The translations under genes were made by a program, and so were the position numbers. Of a stretch of DNA of 64,000 nucleotides, positions 35,601 through 46,898 are shown piece by piece. The DNA is from Monilinia fructicola (Eukaryota > Ascomycota > Leotiomycetes > Helotiales > Sclerotiniaceae), in assembly GCA_008692225.1 (NCBI GenBank), contig VICG01000001.1, forward strand, positions 980,501-1,044,500, read 5' to 3'. Below the pieces are notes generated by a model. It saw nothing but the letters and a program-made list of their open reading frames with translations. It had not been told where the DNA came from and ran no database searches. Positions within the stretch are counted from its first letter, which is position 1; every line of letters starts with the position of its first letter.

Positions 35601-36515
35601 GAATTTGAAGAGCTTCGCCATCCCTGCGTTCTACCAAATGTCACAGACTTCATTCCTAACGATGTCCAACTTGGTGGAAATTCGGCTAATATCAATCTAC
35701 TCACTGGTGCTAACGCTGCTGGAAAATCCACAATACTACGAATGGTATGTCACCAATCTCTTTAGATACATCAAGCATGCTAACATCTCAATTAGACATG
35801 TGTCGCAGTAATCATGGCCCAACTGGGCTGTTACGTTCCCGCCAAATCTGCGACCCTTACTCCCGTTGACCGCATTATGTCCCGCTTGGGAGCCAATGAC
35901 AACATCTTCGCTGCCCAATCCACCTTCTTCGTTGAGCTTTCAGAAACCAAAAAGATACTCTCTGAGGCTACCCCCCGCTCCCTTGTCATTCTCGATGAAC
36001 TCGGTCGTGGCACCAGTAGCTATGACGGTGTATCTGTTGCTCAAGCCGTGCTCCACCACGTTGCTTCACAGATCGGCTGCATAGGCTTCTTCGCCACGCA
36101 CTACCATTCTCTAGCCCTAGAGTTTGATTCCCATCCCGAAGTTGTTAACAAGCGCATGGCTATCGAAGTCGACAATGACTCGAGAAGCGTACTCTTTTTA
36201 TACAAATTAGAGAATGGCGTGGCGGAAGGTAGCTTCGGTATGCATTGCGCAAGTATGTGTGGAATACCGGAGAAGATAGTTGATAGAGCGGAGGTCGCGG
36301 CCAAAGAGCAGGAGTATACTAGTAGACTTGGCGAGAGTATGAAGAGGGCAAGGGGGGAGAAGGGAACTTACTTGCCTTTGGGCGTATTGAGTGATGTGGC
36401 TTGGTGTCTGAGGGAGGGGGGAACGAAGGAGAAGAGGGTGGAGACTGAAGGTGGAGGTAGTGGTATTAGCGAGAGAGGACTGGATTGTCTTTTGAGGGCT
36501 ATCGAAGCGTTGTGA
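32615..36515 (+). CDS. msh6: DNA mismatch repair protein MSH6; one frame break
   Basis: Four exons (32615-33061, 33121-33283, 33333-35744, 35796-36515) give 1246 residues after one correction. The N-terminus carries a PCNA-binding PIP box, QASILGFF (residues 30-37), then an acidic, Lys-rich disordered region. The MutS mismatch-binding domain begins at FTPFEKQYWAIK and contains KFYELYE, the Phe-x-Glu motif that contacts the mispair. Connector, lever and clamp domains follow. The ATPase has Walker A TGANAAGKST (split from its continuation by a 51-nt intron), Walker B LVILDELGRGTS and FFATHYHS. With MSH2 it forms MutSalpha, which recognises base mismatches and one-base loops. At 33799-33802 (TCTTTTCTTC) one T is extra: as written the frame ends at 33892. 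The correction reads ISFFKKGKFYELYE. Nearest neighbour upstream is the inverted-repeat element. Confidence 0.93.
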
Positions 36516-37263
36516 AAACAACGAGCAAGGGCGAGAGGGAGTTGAACTAGTTTTTCGAACTTGAGTTGAAGGAAGGTCATTTGCATGCGTATTTTATTGC
36601 CTATGAAGTGCTCAGGGTAATGGTAAAGATCCTGTCGTGGTTATTGCTTGATGGATAAATGGATATTGCAGGCGTTGGCCGGGAAAAATTGGCTACTTAA
36701 GAGCGGTACATATTCCATATACAATAATGAATGTTGAGATACCTAAATAGTCGTTGAGCATATTAATGATAGCTGGTTGTTTTTTATCTGGTTCTGTATG
36801 TTCCAACTATATTTCTCTGTGAAACTTGTGTAAATATTGGGAGGAAATGGCGCATAGGTGGTAGGTATGAAGCTGAATTGACGTAAATACCCTCTACGAG
36901 TATACAAATGTGCAATCTTTCAATTCCTGCCCAAAGTTCCTACCAACGCTGAAGATATACCGATAAAAAGATTGCACGTTATGTCCTCCTCCCAGACACA
37001 TCTTAATATATGACACATTTGAATATTCAAATAACAACGATATGCTATTCTCAGAATTGCACCCCATCATATCATTCATTGCACCTTTGTCATAAGCTTA
37101 AGAATTACAATCCCAAATACAAAATGCAAGCTCAACCCGGTAAAGATAGGGCGGCCAAATTTCATGTCTCATCACATTAGGGGTATCCATTTTCGTATCG
37201 TCATAACCATCATAACCATGCCTCCGGCATTCCATCAGATGCCATCATTCCTCATCTTCATCT
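36516..37263. other. Convergent 3' intergenic region
   Basis: About 750 bp between the 3' ends of msh6 and the minus-strand membrane-anchored gene. No gene or RNA is recognisable. Confidence 0.45.
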
Positions 37264-38708
37264 TCATCTCCCCCCCTTCTCGCTCCTCCGACTCCGACTC
37301 CTCTCCTCTTCCTTCCTAACCTCTTTCTCCCTCCGTCTCGCATCCCTCCTCGCTTTATATCCATCGCCACCGCCGCCACCCCCGCCCTCCCTTCTCGAGT
37401 TCTCCCGACCCAACTCCCCCCTTCCCTCCTCGCCAGGCGTGAGCGCCTCCCCCTCAGCAGCCAAGCTCCCATCCCTCGCCAACCTCACCTCCTTCCCCCT
37501 TTTGTAGCAATACCAAAAAACAAACAGCAGCACGAAAAGCGCCAAGCTCAGCAGAACGTTCGTCCCCATAAACGCCGGCCACCTCAACTTCAACGCATTC
37601 ACTATCGCCTTCAACATGCCCACGACCGCGCCCGGCTTCGTCACCAACTCCTTGAGCGACGAAGGCGCCAGGAACGCTCTGGCCGCCGCGGCCATGCCGC
37701 CCGTCTGCGCCGCGCTCGCCGCGTGCGCCACGCTGTGCGCCTGGGCTTCCGTGGCCACGGCCAGGAGTTCGGGCGCGAGCGTCGTGGTCACCTTGGCGGG
37801 GAGTTGGGTGACGAGTTTCTGGAGGAAGGAGGGGAGCGAGTCGTAGGATTTGGAGAGGGTCCCTTGGGAATCTTCGAGGAGGTGCACGAGGTCGTCGTAG
37901 GCCGTCGGGACTCCGTTGATGAGGTCTTTGAGGATGAGGGTGAACTTTTGGACGAGCACGGTGGAGTCGGGGGAGAGGGAGAAGGCGCGGTTGTTGGAGG
38001 CGGTTAGGGAGAGGTCGTCTAGGACTCGGGAGAGGTCGTCTTGTTCGCGTCGCGCTTCGGTGTCGGAGATGTTGGGGTCTGGTTCAAGGCCGGAGTTTTT
38101 GTCTTTGGGCTCCTGACGACGAAGGGTCAGTGGTGGGTTGATTGAAAAATTATTTTGGTGCAACATACCTTTTTGCCTCTATGCAAGAAACTCAATCTCT
38201 TCCATTTCTTCGCCGCTTTTTCGACATTCTCATCGATATTCTCTTCCTCGTCCACTTTTCCCTTTCCGTTTTCCTTTCCTTGTGCTCTCCCTTCTCTCCC
38301 TTCTCTCTTCTTTGGAACTGTATCTTCATCTCCATCCTCCCTAAGAATGATCTGCAACTCATTATCCCTCCATTCTCCGGCCTCATCTCCCATTCCTATT
38401 CCCTCAATGCCCCTCTCACTAGGCCTAAGCGGTAACGTAGGTCGTCGCTGCGGAAGAGGAGGTGGTGTTCCCTCTGCACTTATGAACCTATGCAAAAAAT
38501 ATTCATCTTCCTCATTAAGAATCGGGCTCGCTGCTCCTCTCTTAGACTCCGCGGATGGAGTTGTGACCGTATTCAACGGACGTGGACGTGAAGACGTTGT
38601 CGGAGAAGTCGAGTTCGGAGAAGCAAGAGGAGTGTTCGAATTCGAAGCGCGCTCTTTCTTCTCTGCTTGGTGTTTCTTGACTTTCTTGTAGGTAAAGTAT
38701 TCTAGCAT
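37264..38708 (-). CDS. Conserved-looking membrane-anchored protein of unknown function
   Basis: Two exons (38708-38169, 38112-37264) joined by a 56-nt intron give 462 residues. The N-terminus (MLEYFTYKKVKKHQAEKK) is basic and is followed by a Ser/Pro-rich, then acidic, disordered region. The second exon has a helical domain (residues about 190-340, DDLSRVLDDLSLTASNN onward) rich in Ala and Leu. A transmembrane helix (VLLSLALFVLLFVFWYCY) follows, then an Arg/Glu/Gly-rich tail with predicted coiled-coil character. I do not know the family and assign no function. The 3' exon is strikingly GC-rich compared with the rest of the window, and long antisense frames there are by-products of that composition. 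Confidence 0.75.
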
Positions 38709-39487
38709 GATTGCGACTCGATCCCTCTCGTCTTCTGATGTGTATCTTGAACTTCTTTGTTGTTTTTATGTGATGAAGAAATGGACGACAGTACTTTGCA
38801 AAGAGATCGGAAACAAGTATATCAAAACATCGGTAGTCAGTCATAAACAAGGTCAAACTCCCCTTGTGGAACACATGCTTTCTTTATTATTCACTGACAC
38901 TACGCTCGCCATGCTGCAATCCAGCTCCAGAACTTCAGCCACAGCTTCACGTCATACCTAACAGGGATAAATCAATTCCCACTCATACCTGTTTATATGA
39001 CATCGACCTATCACATGCATCCAACTTACTACTTGCACTGTATCATTATTTGAGGACCAGCCGAAATCCAATCAGTTGTAACCGCCACATACTTCCCTCT
39101 TCAAAGCCACTTTTGCTTTTGCACAGCCACTTTGATAAAGCGTGCAGGTGGTCCAACAGTCTCAACATCATTTATCTTTGACGAAAGAAGATTGTTTCAT
39201 CAACATTCTATCTCAACCTATCATTGTTCACTACCATGACCACTAAAATCGAAGGTAGGAGATACAAAAAGAAATTAATTCAATTTGTCTAGAACATCAG
39301 ATTCTTGGCTCAAGCCAACCCAAGAGAGAGAGAAGCTCGCTAGATTTTTCGATGGAAACCATTACCCCACATTTTAGTCCACCTTTCAAAAAAAAAAACA
39401 AAGACTCTAGCACCAAAGTCCAAAACATGAATGGACTAAAAGGACTGTAATTGAGATGCAAAAGAAGTGAGAAAATGACAAAAGTAA
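38709..39487. other. Intergenic region, no gene seen
   Basis: Promoter side of the minus-strand membrane-anchored gene. Only short, featureless frames occur. Confidence 0.4.
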
Positions 39488-39587
39488 CTCCCTCGCGTGG
39501 GGTCGAACCACGAACCTCTCGATTGCACTGGTCTTTGAATTGCTTCAAGTAACAGTCGAACGCGCTAGCCAATTGCGCCACGAGGGA
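39488..39587 (-). tRNA. tRNA-Asn (anticodon GTT) with a 26-nt intron
   Basis: On the minus strand the acceptor stem TCCCTCG pairs perfectly with CGAGGGA, with discriminator G. The D arm (GCGC...GCGC), the anticodon stem TTCGA/TCGAG and the T arm (CGTGG TTCGACC CCACG) are all in place. The loop reads C-T-G-T-T-A, so the anticodon is GTT. The intron is 39524-39549, inserted one base 3' of the anticodon, the standard position for nuclear tRNA introns. A G discriminator is typical for tRNA-Asn. Confidence 0.93.
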
Positions 39588-40938
39588 TGTTGTTATATGC
39601 TTGGTGATGTTTATTTTAAACTATATCGTATAGAGTTCAATGGGGACCTTCGGACCAAATGCGCGCCCAGTCACGAGATCATGTCCCTTATTTATTTCCC
39701 TTCTCTTTAGACGGAAGGAACAATACCCGTTCCGGCCTCGTTGCAAAGATATACCGAGATAATACTAGGTATTGACTTCTTCATTTCATTTCTTGCTAAT
39801 TGAACCAACAGATATCCGATACCATCTCATATACTCATATTCCACCCCCCCTCCCCCCATCGAATGGTGAAACCGTTTAGGCCATCGCTCATCCCGCCCA
39901 TTCATTTCAACCATCCCACTCATCCCACTCATCTTGCTGTTATTGAGCAGCACAGCAGCGAAAGTGTAAAAGAAAGTTTGGCGTTCATTTCATACAGCGC
40001 CGTGCATTTCCCCCAGCAATCTACCTACCTTCCCCTTGGAAGATCACTTATCTAATCCCAATCCAGAAGCAACGTGTATTAAAAACCGCTCAACCTTCTT
40101 CTCGTCTCGGCTAATGCCGGCGTACCCCTTCACCCACTCGCCAACCTGGCCTTCATGGATGATCCCCATACGGACAGGGAGAAGCTAGTCGAAGCCACAA
40201 AGTCAGGAGATAAAGGAGAGAAAATCGCGGGATTCACGCCTGCGTCGAACTTAAAGGGTCCTGATGTGGGAAAGTTTCGAGAAGGTTTATCATGCGCATG
40301 TTTAAAGGCGGTGTGATGCTGGATTTGGGCTGTTTATTTGGATTTCCTCAAAAAAAAACCTTCTATCAAGGTTAAGGGCTGTCATTCGTGCGAGTGAGTC
40401 TGAAGCTTATATCGTGATGTTAATCATGATTGTGAAGGAAGCAACGTAGCATTGGTGGAATTTGATACCGTATTGGAAAACCGTATGCGGAACTAAGGTC
40501 GTCGGAAAGAGAATTGGGAATTGAGGATGCATTCGTTTACTTGAATGTTTAAAATAGATACACTAGATGTTTACGTTCCACTTGGATAATAGCGTAAGAT
40601 AACTTATGACAATTTGGAGAATCCATGGATATTGTTGAATGACATAAATGGAAATGGGTATTTGAGATTATACTATCGATATTTCGAATGAAATCTGCTA
40701 TGTTGACCAATATTGAGTGGCGGAGTCGCCGTCCAATGTGAACTCTCCTCCCACCTTCGCCCTCCTTTAAACCAAGTCCATACAGGCATACATACATAAC
40801 GTATTCAGTTATAACAAATTCAAGAATCCACCCTTAATCTCTATCGATATACCCTTCGCCTCGCCCAAACAATGATTAAGAATGTAAATCAGCATTAGAA
40901 ATACCAGATGGTACCATAATCACAATTCTCAAAATTCA
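39588..40938. other. Intergenic region with a 53-codon open frame
   Basis: About 1.35 kb. The most gene-like stretch is 40155-40316 (plus), an ATG-to-TGA frame of 53 codons whose composition (Asp/Lys/Gly-rich, FTPASNLKGPDVGKF) looks more coding than its flanks, and whose frame stays open upstream of the ATG. It could be a relic exon or chance. I do not recognise it. Confidence 0.3.
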
Positions 40939-43900
40939 TCATCCATGACCGCCCCAACCACCCAATGTTCCTCCTTCCACATTATTTCCATCATGTCCCC
41001 ACGATGTACCACCACCTCCAATACCCCCATCAATCCCATTTAGATTCATATCTGACCCCTCCATAAAAGACCATGGACTAATCATGGGGAAAAACCAGCT
41101 CCCGTCTTGTGAGGCTAAAGGTTCTTCCGATTGACTTGTCGAATTTTGAAGATTAGCGTTGGAACTTCTCATTGGATTCGAAAATGGATTCGCCCGATGT
41201 GGAGTTATATTCTGATGTTGGTGCTGGTCTGGGGAAGAATGATAAAAATCTGTGGCGGGGTTGGAGGCGTGTGTGTAAGGATGTGTGGGGTACGATTGAG
41301 GATCTGATTCTAGGTGAGGGGCATGTAAAGGGGGATGTGAGGGTTGATGGTGGTAATTTGAGGGGTTGATTTGCGGATACTGGTTTAGACCGGGAAGATT
41401 CGTGTGATTTTGCATATGAGGATTTGTGTCGTAATATGAAGGAGATTGGTGAGGGTCATGTGCCGTTGGTTGAATATTGTAAGCTTGCTGCATAGATGTA
41501 GGAATATTCTCTGTGTTGTAATTTGAGGAATTATAGTCAAATGATGCCGGTTGGAAAGGTGACACTTGAGTTCTGGCTGAGTCTACAGGTGATATAGGAG
41601 ATCCTGGATACTGCACCCGGATTCATATTAGTCTCCACAATCGTCTCAAGAAATAGACCTCGATTCATACCTCAGAGCCCGTCGTACTTCTAGCGTGCCT
41701 CTCTGCCCTGTAGTCTTCGTGTTCCGAATCATCGTCTTCCGAATTTGGATTTTCAATGTTACGAGATTTAGCTCGTGATCTTTTAGTGTATTTTGGGGCT
41801 TTATGTTGTGCCTTGTTGACATGGTCCGCAGCGACACGATTGATTTCTTGGAAGATTGGTACTGCTGGGTGGCCGGTCCCTGAACATTGATCCTCGAAGC
41901 TAGAAATGAACGATATTACATCGTTCATCAATCTGAGATCAGATTGTACTTGTGGATCAAGCGGATGGTGGAGAATGTTCGCAAAAAGTGTAACACATGC
42001 CGAAAGTGCGTTGTGAATAGACATGCTAAAAGCTACATGTCAGTGTAAGTTCAATCCCAACAGATGCCTGCTACTCACCGTAGAACATTTCCTTCCAATG
42101 GACTTGATAGTTTCGTACAATCCTCCAGTAAATTGATTGTTCTCCTTGCTGCATTAACACAGATCGCTGCGCTAGCGTATACACGTGGATTCAACGTGGG
42201 ATCGAAGTCGACTTGAGATTTATCGCCATCCATATCCAAAGATCCCGGGCCATAATACAATGATACTCGGTGAATGGTGCTCAGGCACTGGTAATAGACC
42301 CACTGAGTACAAACAACTGTAACTATATGACGGTCATCACACTTCAAAGGATGACCTGGTCGAACTTCTATTGGGAGCGTTTCACACCACTGCTGAAGTT
42401 CGTCATCGAGCATTCCAACTATTCTTAATCTCTCTGCTTTGGATTTTGTAAACGACTTCGCGGAGTACAGCCTGTTGTATATTCGACCGTGAAGTAAAGA
42501 TAACGTGGCATTATGGCGAAATGTTATAAATCTTCCGTTGACATTTGTCGGGTATTGGTTTTCGGGTGGCAAATCAACCCCAATATCCTCATCATGAATC
42601 ACCGATGGGCGACCTTGACGAATGACTATACCACGTTCAATCATGACAGCAATCCAGAAGACATTGCGCCTCTGCTCTATTTCAGCTTCACTCAGGCCAG
42701 AATACGATATGTTGCGGTGAAGCCCAATGGCTTGAGCAAGTCGAATTGTTGCTGCGGAAACGACAGAACAAGGGTATGAGTCTGAAAGTGTGTCCAGAAT
42801 AAATGCCTGTCATAAGGTTAACAAATAAACTTTGTAGCAAGAAAGAGTAGGAGAGATAATTACTAGTCCAGTCAGTGCCTGTACGGCCAATAATGAAGGT
42901 GGTCCGAATTGCAAGTCGACAAAGGTGCTAGCTGCATTGCGCAGCCATCTCCACCACGCCAAATTTTCCAGGCCTCCGGGGCTAGGAGAGTTTCCACTTG
43001 GAGGCGAGTTCCCCGGTAAATCTTCCTTGCGAATGATCGAAGCAATAGCAAAACAGACGTTGAGGCAGGCGTACCAAGCAGGGTCTTCCGAGCACTTGAC
43101 CGGATATTGGCGTGAGTACCGTTCCATGAAAGTCTTTCGGTCGAATAGAGGAAACGAGGGTATCAGTCGATCAAAAATAACTGTGAATATGTATCAATAT
43201 CTGACATTTATCAAAAATGGTCGACGAACTTACATTCCATAATCTGATCCGCGACTTCCTTGGGCGGGAGAGATTTGTGTTTCTCATCGGGCAGCGAATA
43301 CCATAATGACGGGGAAATAGAGTATTGGTTCATTCTTATATCATTAGAAGCAGCCATAAACTTTGCAAACCCGTCGTTTCCGGTCATCTTGCTGATAAGC
43401 TGAAGGCCTTGCGGTGAAAATATAGAAAATCCAGAAGCAGCACCTGTTGATTTTTAATCGGAGGACCTTACAACTTGATCCAAGAGTTTACTTACCCACA
43501 AATTCTTCACTTCCAGTTCCACTGATATTCAGTGCAGAGAATTTTTCAAACATCCCAGCTTGGTCATTTATCTCTTCTGACGGTTGTCTCTCGACGCCAG
43601 AAGCATCCATGCTGAGTCCCGAATTCGTCATGACATGCTCCATACGCTTCAGCCTATCTTCCAATAAAGAAATGTGATTACCCCTATATACTGGTTAGAT
43701 GCGGTAGCTGTTGCTTAGATTTTTTTTCATACTTCTTTTTCTCTCTCTTTTTCCGCTCCTTGGTTGTGACAGTGCAGTCCATCTCCCGTCCATAGCAGCG
43801 GTTGCATTTTCCTTCTTGGTCCCATTCACATTTGATCTAATGATAGTAAGTAAAGCAGTTGATAGAGCACAGGGAGCTTTGAGAATTTGTACCTTCATTC

Positions 43901-44013
43901 GTTTGCATGCATCACATGCAGTTCCTATATTCTAGTCAGCTGACGCGGCTCAAATGATGCAATGAATGGGGTTTTAACGGGGACGAACTGTGTCTGGGTG
44001 TTCTACTATCCAT
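40939..44013 (-). CDS. Zn2Cys6 transcription factor with fungal-specific TF domain
   Basis: Nine exons on the minus strand (44013-43989, 43924-43893, 43836-43733, 43683-43496, 43443-43234, 43180-42864, 42806-42079, 42025-41671, 41610-40939) give 876 residues with an intact frame. Two introns interrupt the DNA-binding domain. The spliced product begins MDSRTPRHRTACDACKRMK and continues with KCEWDQEGKCNRC and then a Cys, giving six cysteines spaced C-x2-C-x6-C-x7-C-x2-C-x6-C. A basic linker (KERKKREKKK) and a dimerisation heptad (HISLLEDRLKRM) follow. The middle homology region is recognisable (FDRLIPSFPLFDRKTF, RLAQAIGLHRN, RRNVFWIAVMIERG). The C-terminus is Gln/Asn/Pro/Ser-rich, as in activation domains. 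The target genes are unknown. A 5.7-kb empty region lies upstream, which is common for such regulators. Confidence 0.9.
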
Positions 44014-44810
44014 ATCATACGCCGGCTCCAAAAAAAGGAGGGTCAGTTCAATGTATATTCTGATATCTCACGCCGGCCCTGTGTATGTGAGGATGACTGG
44101 CGTTGGCCCCTCTCGAGTAGGGTGGTTCAAAAGCTCTCGAAAGGATCCGAATTGAAGAGCGATACCGACAGATAAATAAGATAGGGGTAAGTAAATCGTG
44201 GGTTAAAAGTAGAGCCTTTCAAATTTCAGTCGAGCGAGTGAAGGAAATATTGGTATGTTATGGTTATGGATGTCATCAAACAGCACCCGGTTAGACGTCT
44301 TGACCTTATCCGAGTTTCTTCTAGCATTCGAAATCCTCCTGGGTACACCCCACTTGAGGCTGAGCTGAGGCACCAAATTTGCCCCTCAAAGCTCAAAGCT
44401 CGAAGAAGACGACGATATGATATTGACCTTCCTAACTAGCTAACGCCTGAGAAAAGCAAGATATATCGGGCCGAGGGGAAGGTAAAAGAGTTGAAGGGTG
44501 TTGTTGTTTCGTATTTCACAACTTGGGTAGGCTGGGGTTAGATATATTGAAGAAGTCTTACCTTTCATATTGGTTTGAAGATCAAATAAGGTTTTCTTTA
44601 GAATTCCCAATTGGGTTCCTGCATTATAAGCTAACACGTTCCAATTTGCTCTAAGCGAAATAGCAGATAGCAATTAACTTACTATAGTTTAGTATCCTTA
44701 GGCCGTATTATGTATGTACACTATTGCACTATTGGTGAAAATTATAATTATCATATCACCATCATGTGTTATATATGCTTTTTATCGTCTCGATAATCCT
44801 CGATACTATG

Positions 44811-44895
44811 GTGGTGGTGGTAGTAGTACTAGTAGTAGAAGTGGTGGTGGTGGTGGTAGCAGTCGTGGTGAGTAGTAGTGGTCGCAGCAGTAAGC
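44811..44895. repeat. GGT/AGT trinucleotide microsatellite
   Basis: Imperfect GGT, AGT and GTAGTA units run for about 85 bp in intergenic DNA. Confidence 0.8.
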
Positions 44896-45249
44896 AGTAG
44901 TGTTAATACTCAGAGAGACTTCTTTTCTGTGCTTGTTAAACATCATTCATATACATAAAACCAACCAATCCTCCATTGTGTATAGAGTCTAGATGCCACT
45001 TTGTATTTCATAGATGGAAATTTAACTTTTCGGAACATTCTTTGAACTTCATTTACTCGTAAATTTTCAGTTGAAGGATTTCTACTGCATCTACCCTACC
45101 TACTACTTACTACCTTGAAGACGCATCCATCGGATGCTGGCTCAACTGTCGAATAATGAATGATGAATAATGTGTTTGAGAACAACTTTGGGCATCCTAT
45201 ACCGTACATCAATCACGGCACATCTATGCCCACTTCTATTCTCGCTTAC

Positions 45250-45323
45250 TGTATGGAGACCCTGTATGGAGACACTTGTATGGAGACACTCACTGTATGA
45301 AGACACGTTATGGAGGGAGACAC
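45250..45323 (+). repeat. Imperfect tandem repeat, unit about TGTATGGAGACACT
   Basis: Four to five degenerate copies, 14-17 bp each, of a unit reading TGTATGGAGACACT. Intergenic, with no coding sense. Confidence 0.75.
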
Positions 45324-45738
45324 TGAACAAACAGTATGCGGTGTAACACCCAATCTGAGAAAAACTTGTTATCTGTTACTTGCTATTTATTCCCTCTTAC
45401 CTGATTCTGCTGGACACTAAACTTTAGGAGTTGTCTATCGATATTCGCCCCATTGTTTATGTTGATTTATGGATCAGACCTGGGTGCGAGTACCAAATTG
45501 AGACTGGAATGTAGGAACGGAATACTGGTGTGAAGAGGCTGCTTACAGCTTCATGTAACGTGCCGGTAGCTACCTATTACCCGGTAGTGCGTAAACACGC
45601 CAGACCAGGAATACCTATCGAATGTTCGCTTGGAGCAGTCGTCAGGGCGCTAATGCGACAAAGAGGGTAGCAGTGGGTATGATGTTCATCCCTCGAGGCA
45701 TCATGATACTGTACAGTCCTGTACAGTACCAGGAACAC

Positions 45739-46898
45739 TACCGGTAGGTACTCTCGATCCTTGTGGAACGAAGATCCCCTTTAGCATCGGAATATGGATC
45801 GGAATTTCGAAATGGGCCCACCGAGGTAAATCCAAATGAAATGTGCCCAATTACCCCATACCACGTGCACATGGTGTGAAATTTGTGGATGGTTAACGAG
45901 ATGAGGAAAGGTAAGGGCTTCCCTCCACACTCTTGTGGTTGTCCCGTAGATCTCTAGGCCTCGACTGTCTTTCGCTACGACGGAATCATGGATGGTCAGA
46001 TCAACATGTGAAGGCTAGTAGATTTCAACACACTCCCGGCGGGGAATACCTATTGCAAGGCTCAACATCAAGAATCGGGCCTTGGCAATGTATATCGTCG
46101 CACCGGTATCTGCTCCAAGGATGTCACTACCAAGACCCAATGGCATAAGTACCGACAGTACCCATCATCCTACAGCATCGTCGTACCGGTATGTATTCCA
46201 GAATCAAGGGCTGAGCGCAGCCTTGTGGATACTCAATTTCGAAATCAGTTCCAAGGTTGTATCCGGTGCATCCGGAATTCTCCCCAGGTGTACAGAGTAC
46301 TGTATATGGCCTCTCGTATTCGGATCAGGGTTTCAACATTGAACAACACCTCATGTTCTTATTTCTATTCGGACAACCTGTAGCGTGTATATTGTTAATG
46401 CCATTCAGTCTTCATTCACATTGTGAACAGTTTCAACCCGCAATCTCTGTCTGCATTGTCTTGGTTCGTTTTGGAAGACAAGAAGTTTTTCAACAAAGAA
46501 CCTTAAGATTGGTGGCACATGCGAATGCAAGGATTACATGTCCAAACACATGGCTGGAGCACAAACGCTTGTGGTAGACATGTACAAGGAAGACGACTGA
46601 AAGTTAGTTGTATGAGCATGGTCATGATCTCCAACGTTCCCTAGCTTCAAATTATATACCGGTATTCCCCTCGAACCTTGTGACTCACAGTACCGGTACG
46701 TTATCCCCATTTCGATGTATTGCTATCTCCAAGTGGACATTGATGCATCTCATTTATACAGCATGAAGTTTCTCGACTTCCGCCAAATAACACAGCGGCG
46801 GAAATCTTGATCGTTCGAAAAGAAAGCCAGTACTGTGCTTGGACATGCATTCTGGCCTCAGACCTCTGATTAAACTTCTGTCGAGTAATGTACCGGTA
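45739..46898. promoter_or_regulatory. Cluster of TACCGGTA palindromes
   Basis: Five exact copies of the 8-bp palindrome TACCGGTA occur at 45739-45746, 46184-46191, 46657-46664, 46691-46698 and 46891-46898. Further ACCGGT cores lie at 46102 and 48491. An 8-mer is expected about once per 65 kb in random DNA. The role is unknown; a dimeric DNA-binding protein site is one possibility. Confidence 0.45.

Noticed and set aside
37723..38691. Several long plus-strand frames opposite the membrane-anchored gene
   Set aside because: They are antisense shadows caused by the GC-rich composition; the minus-strand frame has a clean intron and a transmembrane helix.
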